Source of the DNA: Polytrichum commune
Taxonomy: Eukaryota; Streptophyta; Polytrichopsida; Polytrichales; Polytrichaceae
Direction of reading: 5' to 3'
DNA: 64,000 bases
Assembly: GCA_950295325.1 (NCBI GenBank)
Contig: OX485803.1
Location: forward strand, 76,647,554-76,711,553
Under the pieces are notes generated by a model. The model had not been told where the DNA came from. It made no database searches and saw only the letters and a program-made list of their open reading frames with translations. The position numbers were made by a program, and so were the translations under genes. Positions 1-10,906 of the stretch are shown here, piece after piece (positions within the stretch are counted from its first letter, which is position 1; the number at the start of each line of letters is the position of its first letter).

Positions 1-799
1 AAGGTTGCGGCGACCATCGAATCAACTCCCCCGGAGAATCCACACAAAACATGGTCGTTCGGCCCGATCGCCCTCGCGACGGATCTCACCGTCTCAGTGA
101 GCACGTCCCCGAGGTGCCAATCCCAAGGGATTTCGTGACGACACACATTTAATAGCAAATGCCGCAGAGCCTCCGTCCCATGCTCAGAATGGGTGACCTC
201 CGGGTGGTATTGCAATGCGTATATGTTAGTATCCGGGTTTTCTAGAGCCGCAATCTTGCCTTCAGCGCTCCTTGCCACAACTCGAAAACCGGAGGGTAAC
301 AGCTCCACCGCTTCGTCATGGCTCATCCACACCGTTTGCTCAACTACGTTCTCCTTGACGCTCTCCGACGCCTCATTTGCATACAGCTTGCTGTCGGTTG
401 CGGTATCAACGGTGATCGTCATGCGGCCATACCCTTGGCAGTCGGCTCGCTCGACCGTCCCTCCGAGCAATTTGACGATGAGGTGCAGGCCGTAACAAAT
501 GCCCAACACGGTGACACTGGCTCTTTGGCTGAAGTCAAAGAACCCGTCGGGACCCTGCGAGCCAGGGACGTGCACCGAGTGAGGAACCCCCGAAAGAATG
601 ATGAGCAAAGGGTTTAGGGCTTCGATGTCGGATAATGCCAAATTATCTCCGGCCAGCTTGCACATGCGCCAATGTTTTCCTCCCAAATGCGATGCATGAT
701 AAGGTGAGTACATGGTGAGCCGAAGTCGAGAATTAACACTGGCACATTGCGATCATTATCGTTCTTATCGCGACGACCGTTGTCGAGTCTCGGAGTCAC
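1..799 (-). pseudogene. GMP synthase (glutamine-hydrolysing), 5' part of a broken intronless copy
   Basis: The minus strand encodes the N-terminal glutamine amidotransferase domain and the beginning of the ATP-pyrophosphatase domain of GMP synthase, which converts XMP to GMP. Visible motifs in order are LILDFGS (about position 730), ILSGVPHSVH (580), the nucleophile motif GICYGL with its Cys (500), QYHPEVTHSE (200) and the PP-loop FSGGVDS (25). The copy runs off the left edge. The frame is open from 1 to about 667. The first ~40 codons (668-799) lie in another frame, so there is a frameshift near 665-670, and an in-frame TAG stands just upstream of 799 with no ATG. The conserved GSQYTHLI reads GSPCTHLI. 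No intron is seen and the segment is more GC-rich than its surroundings, which suggests a processed retrocopy. Homology is clear; the pseudogene status is inferred from the frameshift and the missing start. Confidence 0.8.
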
Positions 800-1030
800 C
801 TAGAATGTGCATGTCTTTGTTGTCGTCGGTAACATGCAACTCTAGAATATCGACTATCGCGGAATAGTCGACATTGTTGTAATGAACATCGATCGGTCGG
901 TGTACAAATGCTTGAGCTACATTAGGTACTTAAGCGGCCACCACTTCAATAAATCATAGGACCTGTTCCTGAAGCTTTATCTTGATCACGTGACTTGGCG
1001 TTGACCTCAACTTCAAGGTGCACTTCTAGC

Positions 1031-2125
1031 CAGGCCATAAATTTGACACCCCAGCCAAATTTCCAGGGGACACCCTGTCCCAAATTTTGGGCTTGCTCCA
1101 ATTTTTGGGTGTCCTCATAAATTTCTCTTAAATTTTTTTTTTTGTCAAAATAGGTACAATTTTGAAAAATATATAATATCATTTCAAAATCTCAATTAAA
1201 AATCAAAAAAATCACTACATATCATAACTTGCAATGCAAATCAAACCTACAAGCGGCGGCCTTTCATAGCACACCACTTTACCCATACTTGTTCAAAGTC
1301 AATGGCCTCTATGGGGATTTTTGCCATTGCAACTCTCATTTGTGCTTCCAAAGTCTCTTATACCAAACTACACCGTAAAGTAGATTTAATATGATTTTGA
1401 GTAGAAAATCCTCTCTCACAAGAAGCTGTACTAGCAGGAATTACAAGAACAGCTTGCCACAACTTTGTCATATGAGGATATCTTCCAACATAGTCCAAAT
1501 TGGAAGAATAAACCATCCAAGCTTGGTGCATTTTAAGACCACCACATGAAATATGAAGTGTATCCAAAAAACCTCGAAGCTCTGATTTTAAACCACGCTC
1601 ATCAAAAAGATTCCCTCCATTAGTGCAGAAGTGGTCAATGAAACTCTGAAGCCATAAACGAGCATTTTGATGAAGAAGTGTCAAGTCTGTTGAAAAACAG
1701 ATAGGGCTAAATAGCTTAGCTGCATTGAAGAGCTTCAAATCAGGAAATCGTTGCTGCAATGATTCTATCACCTTAACCACATAGGCCTGTGCAATCACCT
1801 TGCACCCATGGAGGGTACCATCACCACCAAACTCAATTGCATGAGGCAATGGTGCATAATGCAATATATGTGAATGCACCACTCCTGTAGAGTCTTGAAA
1901 ATGGATCTCACCACCTCTAGAAATGTCCAAAAATTGTGCCACAAATTTGGTATCCGCTGATAGGCCCTACAAGTACAGGGGACACCCTGAATTTTTTTTG
2001 AGTGTAAAAAGGACACCCTTGTAGGATTTTTGGGTGTCCTCGGGGACACCCTGTTTGAGATTTGGGTGTCCTAGGACACTCTAGGAAGCAAAATACACCC
2101 CCCAGGGTGTCAATTTTATGCCCTG
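1031..2125 (-). mobile_element. hAT-superfamily element, internally deleted, with TIRs and 8-bp TSD
   Basis: The left end CAGGCCATAAATTTGACACC (1031) and the right end, read on the minus strand as CAGGGCATAAAATTGACACC (2125 downward), form imperfect TIRs of about 24 bp. Identical 8-bp copies of CTTCTAGC flank them at 1023-1030 and 2126-2133, the TSD length typical of hAT elements. Subterminal GGACACCC/GGGTGTCC motifs recur near both ends (1057-1115 and 1978-2090). The element is only 1095 bp and keeps just the C-terminal part of a transposase, so it is a non-autonomous deletion derivative. Confidence 0.92.
1358..1942 (-). pseudogene. hAT transposase C-terminal fragment (dimerisation domain)
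   Basis: This open frame of 194 codons lies inside the hAT element. Its end carries the hAT C-terminal dimerisation signature: a leucine/valine-rich LVIP, then STASCERGFST and QNHIKSTLR (roughly residues 165-190). Full-length hAT transposases are about 600-800 aa and start with a BED zinc finger followed by a DDE catalytic core. Here the BED finger and most of the core are absent, so the product should not be an active transposase. The CERGFST form resembles the subgroup found with zinc-finger-862-like proteins; that subgroup assignment is from memory and tentative. Confidence 0.8.
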
Positions 2126-2133
2126 CTTCTAGC

Positions 2134-5100
2134 CACTCTGAATTGTCTTTACATTTGGAGGTTTTTTCAAAAGGTACTGATTATTTTTAAAGTGTAACCA
2201 ACAAAAAATAGACCCAACTAAAAAATATTCACAAGATCCTAACTTTAGTTTAGTTTCTGCATCTATTTTTCTGAAAGGACTCCAAGAAGCAAGAATCCTA
2301 AATATGATGAAATTCCAAGCTTTTTAAAGACCCAAATCAGACTACACTCTGACCTCTGTATTATCATGCATGTGCCAGCCAAAGTGCTCGTGATCTTAAG
2401 GAGGTCTGTGGCATTAACATGGATGTGTGATATTAGAGGAATTTAGTATAGTGTGTGACATTATGAAGCAATGCCAAAATTGATGATTTCATATAAGGGA
2501 CACATATTATCTCTCAAAGTTGTAGACATATGCAATGCTCAAACTTTCTTGGATATGTTTGGTCATATTTTCATAACAATACATACAAATGTTGAGAATA
2601 AGTACAAGTACAAAAAAATACTTCTATTTTAAAAAATAAAAAAATAAAATGATAATGGTCACGATCAACCATGCAACATAAAACTCTTGGTATCAGACTT
2701 CCTGGTGGCAATTATATGAGCAATGCACATTCTACTCGGGGGGGGGGGGGGGGGGAGTCATTGGCGGAAATCATGAAAACAACGTGCAATAATAAATAAG
2801 GTCTAATATATTCATTGTAGATAAATTTTGCAAAAAAACGTACATTTAATATAGGGGGTTTTTAAATAATGAAACATGTTTACATGTAGAATACCATCAC
2901 ATATAAGGCTTCTTTTATCTATTCAGTACATGTAAAATAGCGTGGAAACAATTACTAGGTGTAGCGAGTCTAGGGTAGGGTTTGTGCTAGTGGATGAAAA
3001 GAGGTAATGTTTTTGTTGAAAAAGCTTGGATGAATGACTTCGTAGGCTGGCTGGCTTGAACGTTACCAAACCAACATATCTAATGTGAAGTTAATGTTCT
3101 CTACCTATGTGCCGGGAGGGAAAGTTTTAGCGCATTGTTTGAATTGCAATCTTCTTTCCAATTTTCTTTGGCAATATAAGTAAAACAGGGTATTTGTAAA
3201 CGATTCCCTCAAAATTTATAATTACTGATAGGGTGTATTAAAATACAAGAATTTACCTTTATTTTGAAAAATGCCATACCTTATAATATTTTTTGCAAGG
3301 TAAATAGCCCCCCGATAAATAGGTCCTGAGCACACGTGTATGCATTAATATAAGAGGGAGCTTTGTAATTCAAGAAGGTGCCACAAATTTTGTTGATGCT
3401 CATGATGGGTTAAGTGAAATCACTTGTAAGTGATGCTACGCCCAAAATGATAGAAAATGATTCAAATTTCAGCCCACCTGGAAATGAAGATTAAAGAATG
3501 ATATATATACTAGTTCATGCAAGAAATTACAAAGCCAAGTCACATTTAAACTCCCATAGGGGCATGATCTACAAGATTTGGCATTGAAGTTGGTGCATCC
3601 TTCCATCTCAAGTTTTGAACTCAACAACTATGGGGTTGATTATGTCAGTGATTTTAACCTTTGCAATTAGAAGCTCCGCAACATTTGAACATCAATTGGA
3701 AACTAGGTGTCAAAACACATGAGCCTCCAAGAACCTAGATTCCTGAAGCATGTGTGTTATAGAGGTCTTGTGTGTCTCTGAAGCATCTAGAGCTTTGAAG
3801 CTTAGAGGAGATTGCTAAAGTCCAACATCCTCACCCCCTACAAATTACTCAAACTTGCACAAGTCCTAGATACCAATCAAACCTTGCAGTCATTAATTAT
3901 CAACTCACAAATTAGGTTCCCTTCTTCCTTTTGTTTTGTTTTGCTTTGTGTTGTTTGTTTGGTGTCTTTATTCACATTATAGACTTGTGACAAGGCAACC
4001 TAAACCATCAACTCACAACATAAGGAAAGAAAAAAAACTTCGAGACTTCCCAAAATCTTTAATTTGTGCTTCCTACACACTCTTTAAACCCTAAATCCTC
4101 AACCATGAGGGTGCTTCCTTGGTGATATGAGAGGGTTATGTGACAACAAGGAGGAAGATTTGAACTAATCAGATCCATTCCCTAGGATTTGGGGATATAA
4201 GAAAGGGAGTGACGTTATGGAGGTTGGTGTGTATGTAACAAAGTTGATAATTTTAGTGCTTATGCTATATATAAATTCTAGCTATAAGAAGAAGAAAAAT
4301 TACATTTTAAAGAAAGTAAAATGGGTATATCAACTTGATTCTTAAACCAACTTGACATGTGGCACACCTCAATTTTCATGATAGTGGACCTTTACCTCTA
4401 ACAACTTCATGAATCTTCCAAACCAATTTCATAAATCCTCCAAACCAAGCGGTTCTTGTATTCTCAACTTCTCAACATCTCATTTTGCAACATCTGGTTG
4501 TTGATGAGAGCCTTTGTACTAAGTCTAACAATAAAATCAATTTGGGAGCGAATTTGAGTGCCCACATACAACTTTCTAGTTTTCTAGTGTGTTGATCTAG
4601 TTATGTAGCACATTCGGGTTCTTTTGCGAGGTTTTGTAATGGTTACCTACCTCAAGGCCTCTTTTGCACAACTCAATAGAAAGTGATAGTACTGTGTTCT
4701 TTTTTTGCATCCTTTATGTTCGCAAAGTCTAATACATAGATTTCATTCAAATTCACAAAGTTTATACAAATTCACAAATTATAGATAATCATAGAACTCA
4801 CAATTTATTCAAATCACTTGAGTTGTCTAGAGTGAATAAATTAACAAATTCTATGATTACTTATGATTTACAAATCTGATTTATTCAACTGATTCCTTCA
4901 TAATTTAATCAAATTACTTTAGTCATCTCCTAGATAATCATAGAATTTGTAGGGGCCTATTGTAAGTAACCAAAAATTATGACTTTGTTAAACCATTTCA
5001 TATTTCAGCTGGGGGGCCCGGAATTTCTTGAACCTGGTGTATGTTTCTTCACAATGTACTCAAACTGTCCATTTAAATTTCTCTCATGATTTGTAGCTCC

Positions 5101-5230
5101 TGATCAGAGTAATCATAAAAAGAAAGTTATAAACTCAAAGTAAAAGTCACTTGTGGAGCACAGTAAGACAAGCAACCATCAAAAACCAGAGAAACTGCAA
5201 AGATATGCATCACAATTTGTCCACATAGGA
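2134..5230. other. Intergenic AT-rich region, no gene recognised
   Basis: No coding frame with recognisable motifs is seen on either strand. There is an 18-bp G run at 2738-2755, a TGGTATCAGA string at 2688-2697 that resembles an initiator-tRNA-Met primer-binding site but has no visible LTR beside it, and low-complexity repeats of ATTCACAAA and ATAATCATAGAA between 4720 and 4945. The right edge merges with the 3' UTR of the GEM-like gene. Confidence 0.6.
2738..2755. repeat. Poly-G homopolymer (18 G)
   Basis: An uninterrupted run of 18 G. Similar long G/C runs recur in the window at 15848-15862, 28489-28500, 33461-33472 and 60887-60900. Confidence 0.95.
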
Positions 5231-5233
5231 GAG

Positions 5234-5239
5234 TTTATT
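5234..5239 (-). terminator. AATAAA polyadenylation signal candidate of the GEM-like gene
   Basis: AATAAA on the minus strand, about 285 nt after the stop codon of the GEM-like gene. The position is plausible for a plant 3' UTR, but only transcript data would confirm its use. Confidence 0.4.
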
Positions 5240-5524
5240 GCCACCACAAATCAAAACGTCATACAAATTTTATATACATGATCATGTCATGCCCAATACT
5301 TCAAAAAAGAAAGGCCTCAGTTATTTACTCCATGGGTATCAAAATTTACATTACAACTGCGAATTTGACATTTTAAACTAAATCAATAGATAATTCTCTT
5401 TGCACTGATAAAACAAACCCACCCACTTACACAAGAAGTGTCAACTAGAATTTCCAGGAATTTTTGGACATATTCATGAAACAACTTGTTCCCAAATGTG
5501 CACACACATAACTCTCAGCCTATC

Positions 5525-8500
5525 TTATGTCTTGACGTAAGGGTTGCTGGTGGGGGCGGCTCCTTGCGTTGATGGGTAGCTTGGGGGTGCAGCATTGTTG
5601 GAAGTTGTTGGGGGCACTCCTCCAACTGGGTTAGGCTGATGAGAGCTTGACCTCATTCCCGAAAATGGAGATTTCAAGCCACCGTTGGGATCAATTTCTC
5701 CAATGTGTAGGAGCGCTTCTTGCATGTTTTTCACACCTTTGTCGTAGTTCACGAATCCCATGAACCAAAAGTCATGCCCGTCTTGTGTGACCACTTGAAT
5801 GTACTTCTCCAAAGGCTTGTTCTCATTGAACGAAGGAATCACCTCCTTCACCTTTTCCAATGGCACAACTACCTGCTCACATGAAGCAAGTACTTTAGGA
5901 ACCAGAATCAAAGGAAATTCCTAAATGGCTACAAGGGGTGAAGCATTTTCAGAGACACAAAAAGGATTGAAGCTATAAAACCAACAATACCAAAGCCTTC
6001 TTTAGAACTCTTAACGTAGACATGCCTGATTCAATCACACTTATTTTGATTAAACACCTATTTTTGAGTGACATGTGGTTAGATACGACTCCGAGAACAG
6101 ATACTGAAAGACATGTGTTCAATAGAGACTGGATTATGTGTTCCAAATATGTTAACTGTTCTAAGTTCAATAGTCAACATAATTGGGGGGACCTAAATGA
6201 CGACTTAATGATTACAAGAATCTTCACTTTGATAATGCATAAGATACTAATATGAGCTATATTCTGAGGAAACTGGCTACAGGCTCGATTTGGACTTGGT
6301 AATCATCTTGTACTACCTAATCGTGTGTTTCATATTCTAGGAGAAGTGAGCTAGTCAAACAAAATACCTATTTCAGACCCATCTACCATAAATGTTATGT
6401 TGATATGTGGGCAATTCACATAGAGAACAACTGTGCATGCCATTTCATGATCAAGCAAGGTGATAAACGATTTCAATATCTACTACATGTGAAAGGAAAA
6501 AGAAGTGGTAAAACTTTACTCAGTATATATGGATCTTTGAAAACAAACCAGTTGTGTGATTCATAAAGTCACTGAAAATGGAAGGTAAAAGTCATGATTG
6601 GTCTTACCTTGTAATAACTCCAAGCTTGCTGACCAGGGTTGGGAGCGTAAGAAAGAGGACGGTCACTGCAGAATGAGAATTTCAAGTTGGAAACATATAG
6701 AGTACCCGCGACAGGTCCAGTGGAAGTGGACAAGTAACAAGCGTATGTCTTACGCAGCTGTTCACCATTATCCATTCCAAAGGTGGCCTTGTACACACCC
6801 TCGAAACCACCTTCTGAGATCAGCTTTGCTCCCGCACTCATTTTCCCCCAGGCTGTGTCAGTCATTGAAGGGCCCACCTTCACTGCACCACCAAGCAGTA
6901 AATTACAATCAGTACTTTTGATTACATTTTTCACTAAGGTAGACAACCCTTGTTCGATTACTTATCTTAATTAGACCTCCATTTCAGTGACATGTGATTA
7001 GGTGTGGCTCCAAGAATAAAAACCAAAAAGACATGTGTTTAAAAGAGACTAGACTACATGCTTAAAATATGATAACCATTCTAGGCTCCATAGTCAACAC
7101 AATTGGGGAGACTTATATGACCACTTAATGAACACAAGATTCTTCACTTTGAAAATGAAAAAGATATTCATGCAAACTCCAAAAATTGCGAGGAAAGAGA
7201 CTTCGACCTCAATATGGATTTGCTAACCATCTCGTACTAATCACGTGTTTCATATGCTAGGAGAAGTGGGCTAGTTGGGAAAGTAACCATTTAAAATGCA
7301 TCTATGATAAAAAAAAATTGAAAAAAATTGAAAGTTATATCACTTGTCCAACCAAAAGAAATTGAAGTTTATATTTGGTGCGACTGCTGTGTGAAGCTTA
7401 GTATAGTGAGAACTTACAATGGCCCCACACATTTCCAGCAATTCCTTCCGCTTTGGTTGCAAAATTCCTGAAGTTCTCCACAATCCCGTTCATGGGACCT
7501 GCAATGAAAACAACAAAAAGTGAGTCAACAACTTCATAAACTAATCACAATACAAGCAATCAATGCTGAATAAGAAAATTTATATTTGACAAGTTTGGAG
7601 ATTGCCAACTTGCAGAAAATGATAATAAATGTTTTACTAGACATGTATTGGACATCAAGAAAGTTGCTTGAAACTAAGGGTGAGTTTCCATGTAGGCCAC
7701 TTGCCCACTACATTCTAGATAGTAGTGAGTCGGAGGTGTTTGCATGTAGGTAAGCACAAGACGCCATCCAACCACATTCCAATGGTCTGCTAGAATGTGA
7801 AGGACTGTGGTCACGGACTGTTAAGACATTGCATCCACTATAGAATCTTTTACCTACAAGTGTTGGTCACCGAATGATTAAGACCAGCTGAAGACTCAAG
7901 AGAACCACTGTTGGTCTAGAACTTCATCCTTGGTAACCAGGAGGAAAAGGTTGGTAAGTGGGCCCAAATTTGAGACGATGGGAATAACTAGTTGGCACAT
8001 ATGAACCCTACCCCACCAGATTCCCACTCCATTTCGGTGGCTTCGTCTATATTCACACTAGAATCTGGTGGGCAAACAACCTATATGGAAACTCACCCTA
8101 AGCAAAATACAACCCATCAATGCTACATACAAAAATTCTTAAAAAATAAAAATAAAAATCATACACTCCGAGTGGAAAACTTGCTTGTAAAGTAAGCACA
8201 ACACAATGCTAGTTATAGAACTTGCACAATGCGAATTCCAAAGCTAAATCTGGTTGACTTCAATACATTCACACCAAAAAGGAAAAATAGCAATCACATT
8301 GTCTGCACAAAAAGCTTGCTTGAGAACTAAGCACAACACAACACAAACACTGCATTACTAAATGTAAGGCTACCACATCACAGATCCCAAATCTGCTCAA
8401 CTTGAACAAATTACCACACACCAAATAGAAGGAACAAAACAGCCACACAATCTGTACGGATGGAGAGCTCGTTTAAAAACTAAGCCCAACTCCAACAAGC

Positions 8501-9524
8501 AATGAACTTGCACATAGCAGATTTGAGTCAAATCTGCTTGGAAAATTCACAACACAAACAATCAATACTAAACACACACAAAATTGTACATCACAGATTC
8601 CAAATCTGCTCCACTCCTACAAATTCACACCCAATTCAAATCTGATTCACTTCAACAATACACATCAGCAAAGCATAACCACCCATCCACTTGTGCACAC
8701 GAAGCACTTGCTTAGAAACTACGCACAACACAAACAGTCAATGCTAAACATAAAATCTACTCATCGCACATTCCAAATCAAGTCTGCTTCACTTCATCAA
8801 ATCCACACCCAAAAAGCAAAAACAATCATCCACTTCGCACGCAAAGTACTTGCTTCAAAACCAAGCACAACACAGACAACCATTGCTATACCCAAAATTT
8901 CCACATCAAGATTTCCAACTCCAACCCAAAAGCAAACAAAACAATCACACGAAAAGCTGAATTGAACTTACTCTTTCCGGAAGCTGGGACATCCTGAGTC
9001 TGCACATAGGGGCTCCCAGGCTGATGCCCAACAGGGACAGTCCCCGCGACACCAGGCTGCGACGGAGACTGGTTAAACTGGTTCACAATGGGAGTAGACT
9101 GCTGAGATCCACTAAACAATCCCTTATCAGTCTTACTGGTTCCAGTGGCAGCGTCGTAAGCCCCACTGGGTTGCCTTCTCAATCCTCCTCCACCCACACC
9201 CACACCCACACCAGGCCCGGCCGACTTGTCACTCGGTGACCTCCCCAGAGACATGGTGCGGTTACTGCCAAAAGTGGTGGGAGAGGTAGCGGCAATTGCC
9301 GCATTCGGTGTGGATGATGCAGCTGTCACGTTGTCTGGATGTGAGCTTGGCTCCGCTGGATCACCCATCGGCGGAGCTCCGAACATGTGTCCCCCAGCTG
9401 CAGCTGTTGGTGCTGTGGTGTCATTGTTGTCGTTGCTCAAATTGGGGTATGGGGAGTATTCTTGGGTTCTCTGCTCCTCGCGGAACAGTGGCTCGTCGTG
9501 TGAGTGGTCGGTGTGCCCGCTCAT
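5525..9524 (-). CDS. GEM-like protein with GRAM domain
   Basis: There are four coding exons: 8972-9524, 7418-7498, 6608-6882 and 5525-5872. All borders are GT-AG, the phases agree, and the sum of 1257 nt gives 418 aa. Residues 1-185 are a low-complexity Ser/Pro/Gly-rich region (GVGVGVGGGG, PSQPGVAGTVP). From about residue 210 the sequence is that of plant GEM-like/GER proteins: NVWGHLKVGPS, SEGGFEGVYKATF, YACYLSTSTGPVAGTLYVS, FCSDRPLSY, WSYYK, PLEKYIQVV and FWFMGFVNYD. The GRAM domain spans about residues 245-350. The C-terminal tail is Pro/Ser/Asn-rich. GRAM domains bind lipids or proteins at membranes; GEM relatives in Arabidopsis are linked to cell-fate control and ABA responses. The start is the first ATG after a 5'UTR intron (9563-10269). 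The three coding introns carry repeats but the reading frame is intact. I cannot say which family member this is. Confidence 0.92.
6014..6392 (+). repeat. Dispersed repeat family A, copy 1 (inside an intron of the GEM-like gene)
   Basis: About 380 bp that reappear at 6939-7310, 14545-15515 (split) and 54215-54755 (inverted, split). Shared landmarks in order are GACATGTGTT, AGTCAACATAATTGGG, TTCACTTTGA, ACGTGTTTCATA and GGAGAAGTGGGCTAG. No terminal repeats or coding capacity are seen. It lies in intron 5873-6607. Confidence 0.8.
6939..7310 (+). repeat. Dispersed repeat family A, copy 2 (next intron of the GEM-like gene)
   Basis: Same family and orientation as the copy in the neighbouring intron, diverged by substitutions and small indels. 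It lies in intron 6883-7417. It keeps the landmarks GACATGTGTT, AGTCAACACAATTGGGG, TTCACTTTGA and ACGTGTTTCATA. Confidence 0.8.
7678..8098. mobile_element. Harbinger-type MITE with TAA duplication (family H1)
   Basis: 421 bp in intron 7499-8971 of the GEM-like gene. TIRs of about 40 bp begin GGGTGAGTTTCCATGTAGG on the left; the right end reads GGGTGAGTTTCCATATAGG on the minus strand. TAA flanks both ends (7675-7677 and 8099-8101), the 3-bp TWA duplication of PIF/Harbinger elements. There is no coding capacity. A second copy lies at 60044-60770. Confidence 0.85.
8175..8900. repeat. Degenerate intronic minisatellite, about 4-5 units
   Basis: Units of about 130-240 bp follow each other in the first coding intron of the GEM-like gene. 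Each contains CTTGCTT(N)AAAACTAAGC, ACAACACA, and a CACAGATTCCAAATCTGCT-like segment. Unit starts are recognisable near 8181, 8312, 8467, 8707 and 8848. Unequal spacing and substitutions show it is old. Confidence 0.65.
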
Positions 9525-9562
9525 CTTTGTAAAACTGTTTTACTCTTCAGACTTGAATTCCT

Positions 9563-10269
9563 GCAAGAAATTTTCAAATCATTCGTAACCACCATGTTAC
9601 AAGATGTCGAATCATCCTAACCTCAGTAGTAGTAATGGTTGGATTTGATCTACTTTCAAGAATTCAGCGGAGGAATTGGGTGTTGTTTACATATGTTGTT
9701 TATGGTTCATTCGTCCATCAAGGTATGGGTGGAACTCAGATTCCGGATGGCATGGCATCCGATGTGGCAATTCTTTTGCAGAGAATCATTACTCCTCTCT
9801 TTTTAATTCTCAAACTGTGCTATGACAGGTACTCATCAGGTCAATTTGAGAATCATGATCACATCCTCCTCAATGTCATCCCAAATATGCCAACACATAG
9901 CGGTGTCTTCCAAAAAACATGCGTTCTGTGCTTCCTACCCACTTGTCTTTAGATTAAACAAAGGTTTCCAGACACTTTGGCCCACTAAATCGCATGTGAA
10001 CTACCATGTGTTTTGCGATCCCAAAATCCTCCCGAGCTAAATTAATGAATGTTCGTCCACAAACACACATACACTGAGAAATTTCACAGAATCTGCACAT
10101 AACCCTCAGGTTCGGCGATGCCTACCAAACAGAAGCAAACCCCGAAACCCCGAAATCCCAGATCCCAAAACCCCACACAAGCATCTGCACAACCATGCAT
10201 ACATTCATTCATTCACCATACCCATACCCGTGCACCCATGATTCTAATAGGAGACAATAGATGACTCAC
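9563..10269 (-). other. 5'UTR intron of the GEM-like gene
   Basis: On the minus strand the donor CTCTCAG|GTGAGT ends a leader exon at 10270, and the acceptor TTCTTGCAG|GAATTC opens the exon that holds the start codon at 9562. Nothing between the two sites looks coding. The intron is inferred from splice-site quality alone. Confidence 0.65.
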
Positions 10270-10342
10270 CTGAGAGATGAAGATGAAGAAGCAGAGAGGG
10301 CAGCAAACTTCACCAAACTTAAGTCAAGTCAGGAAGCGTAAA

Positions 10343-10432
10343 CTTTATATCTCTCGTTGTTGTTGGTGATTGGCGACGGAAAAAGCGATCAAAATGGTTG
10401 CTCGAAAAGGCCTGAATTCAGCACTTATATAA
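10343..10432 (-). promoter_or_regulatory. Core promoter of the GEM-like gene, two TATA candidates
   Basis: On the minus strand TATATAAG lies at 10424-10431 and TATAAAG at 10343-10349. The upstream one is the closer match and would place the transcription start near 10395, giving a leader exon of about 125 nt before the 5'UTR intron donor at 10269. The start site itself is not visible in sequence. Confidence 0.5.
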
Positions 10433-10641
10433 GTGCTTCCAAAGATGGGTTACAACTTGAACTAGGGCGGAGATTGAAGTTGGGCGATGTTGCGAATACG
10501 TTCGGACGGTGCGACGAGCATGCGTGTGAAGGGATCTGCGCTCTGGAAATGGCAACGAAGGAGAAGATGGGAAAGAGGAGCTTCGGAAGGAACAGCGAAG
10601 ACGGGGTCCTCTCGACAAGCCACCGCCCGCCGCGTGTTGCA

Positions 10642-10681
10642 CACGTGGCGATCATCGGTGCGTTATTCTTATTGACGTGGA
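10642..10681. promoter_or_regulatory. G-box/ABRE cluster upstream of the GEM-like gene
   Basis: CACGTGGC at 10642-10649 is a perfect G-box with an ABRE core, and GACGTGGA at 10674-10681 is a second ACGTGG. Paired ABREs about 30 bp apart are typical of ABA-responsive plant promoters, and some GEM relatives are ABA-responsive, so the site fits the gene. They lie about 215-250 bp upstream of the preferred TATA box. Function is inferred. Confidence 0.5.
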
Positions 10682-10906
10682 CAAATCGGTCCTGCGTGTA
10701 AGTCTTGTCCCCCGCCCTGTCACCCGGTGAGATCGATTAGGTAGGTAGGTGCATAGGATGTTGATAGATATAGGTCGGTACTTTTGTAAAAACAATTAAA
10801 GAATTTATGAATTTTTGGGCATTTTAAATCGAATTTAGTGGGAATTGTAGGGTTTTTGACACTCAAAGGTTGGGAGCTTGATGAAAGGAGCCTCTTTCTT
10901 ATGTTT

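Noticed and set aside
2688..2697. LTR retrotransposon primer-binding site TGGTATCAGA
   Set aside because: No TG...CA LTR end precedes it and no gag-pol or second LTR follows; a 10-base match can be chance.
8693..8965. Plus-strand frame of 90 codons
   Set aside because: It lies in the intronic minisatellite of the GEM-like gene and reflects its repeat composition.
9226..9588. Plus-strand frame of 120 codons
   Set aside because: Antisense of the GC-rich first coding exon of the GEM-like gene.
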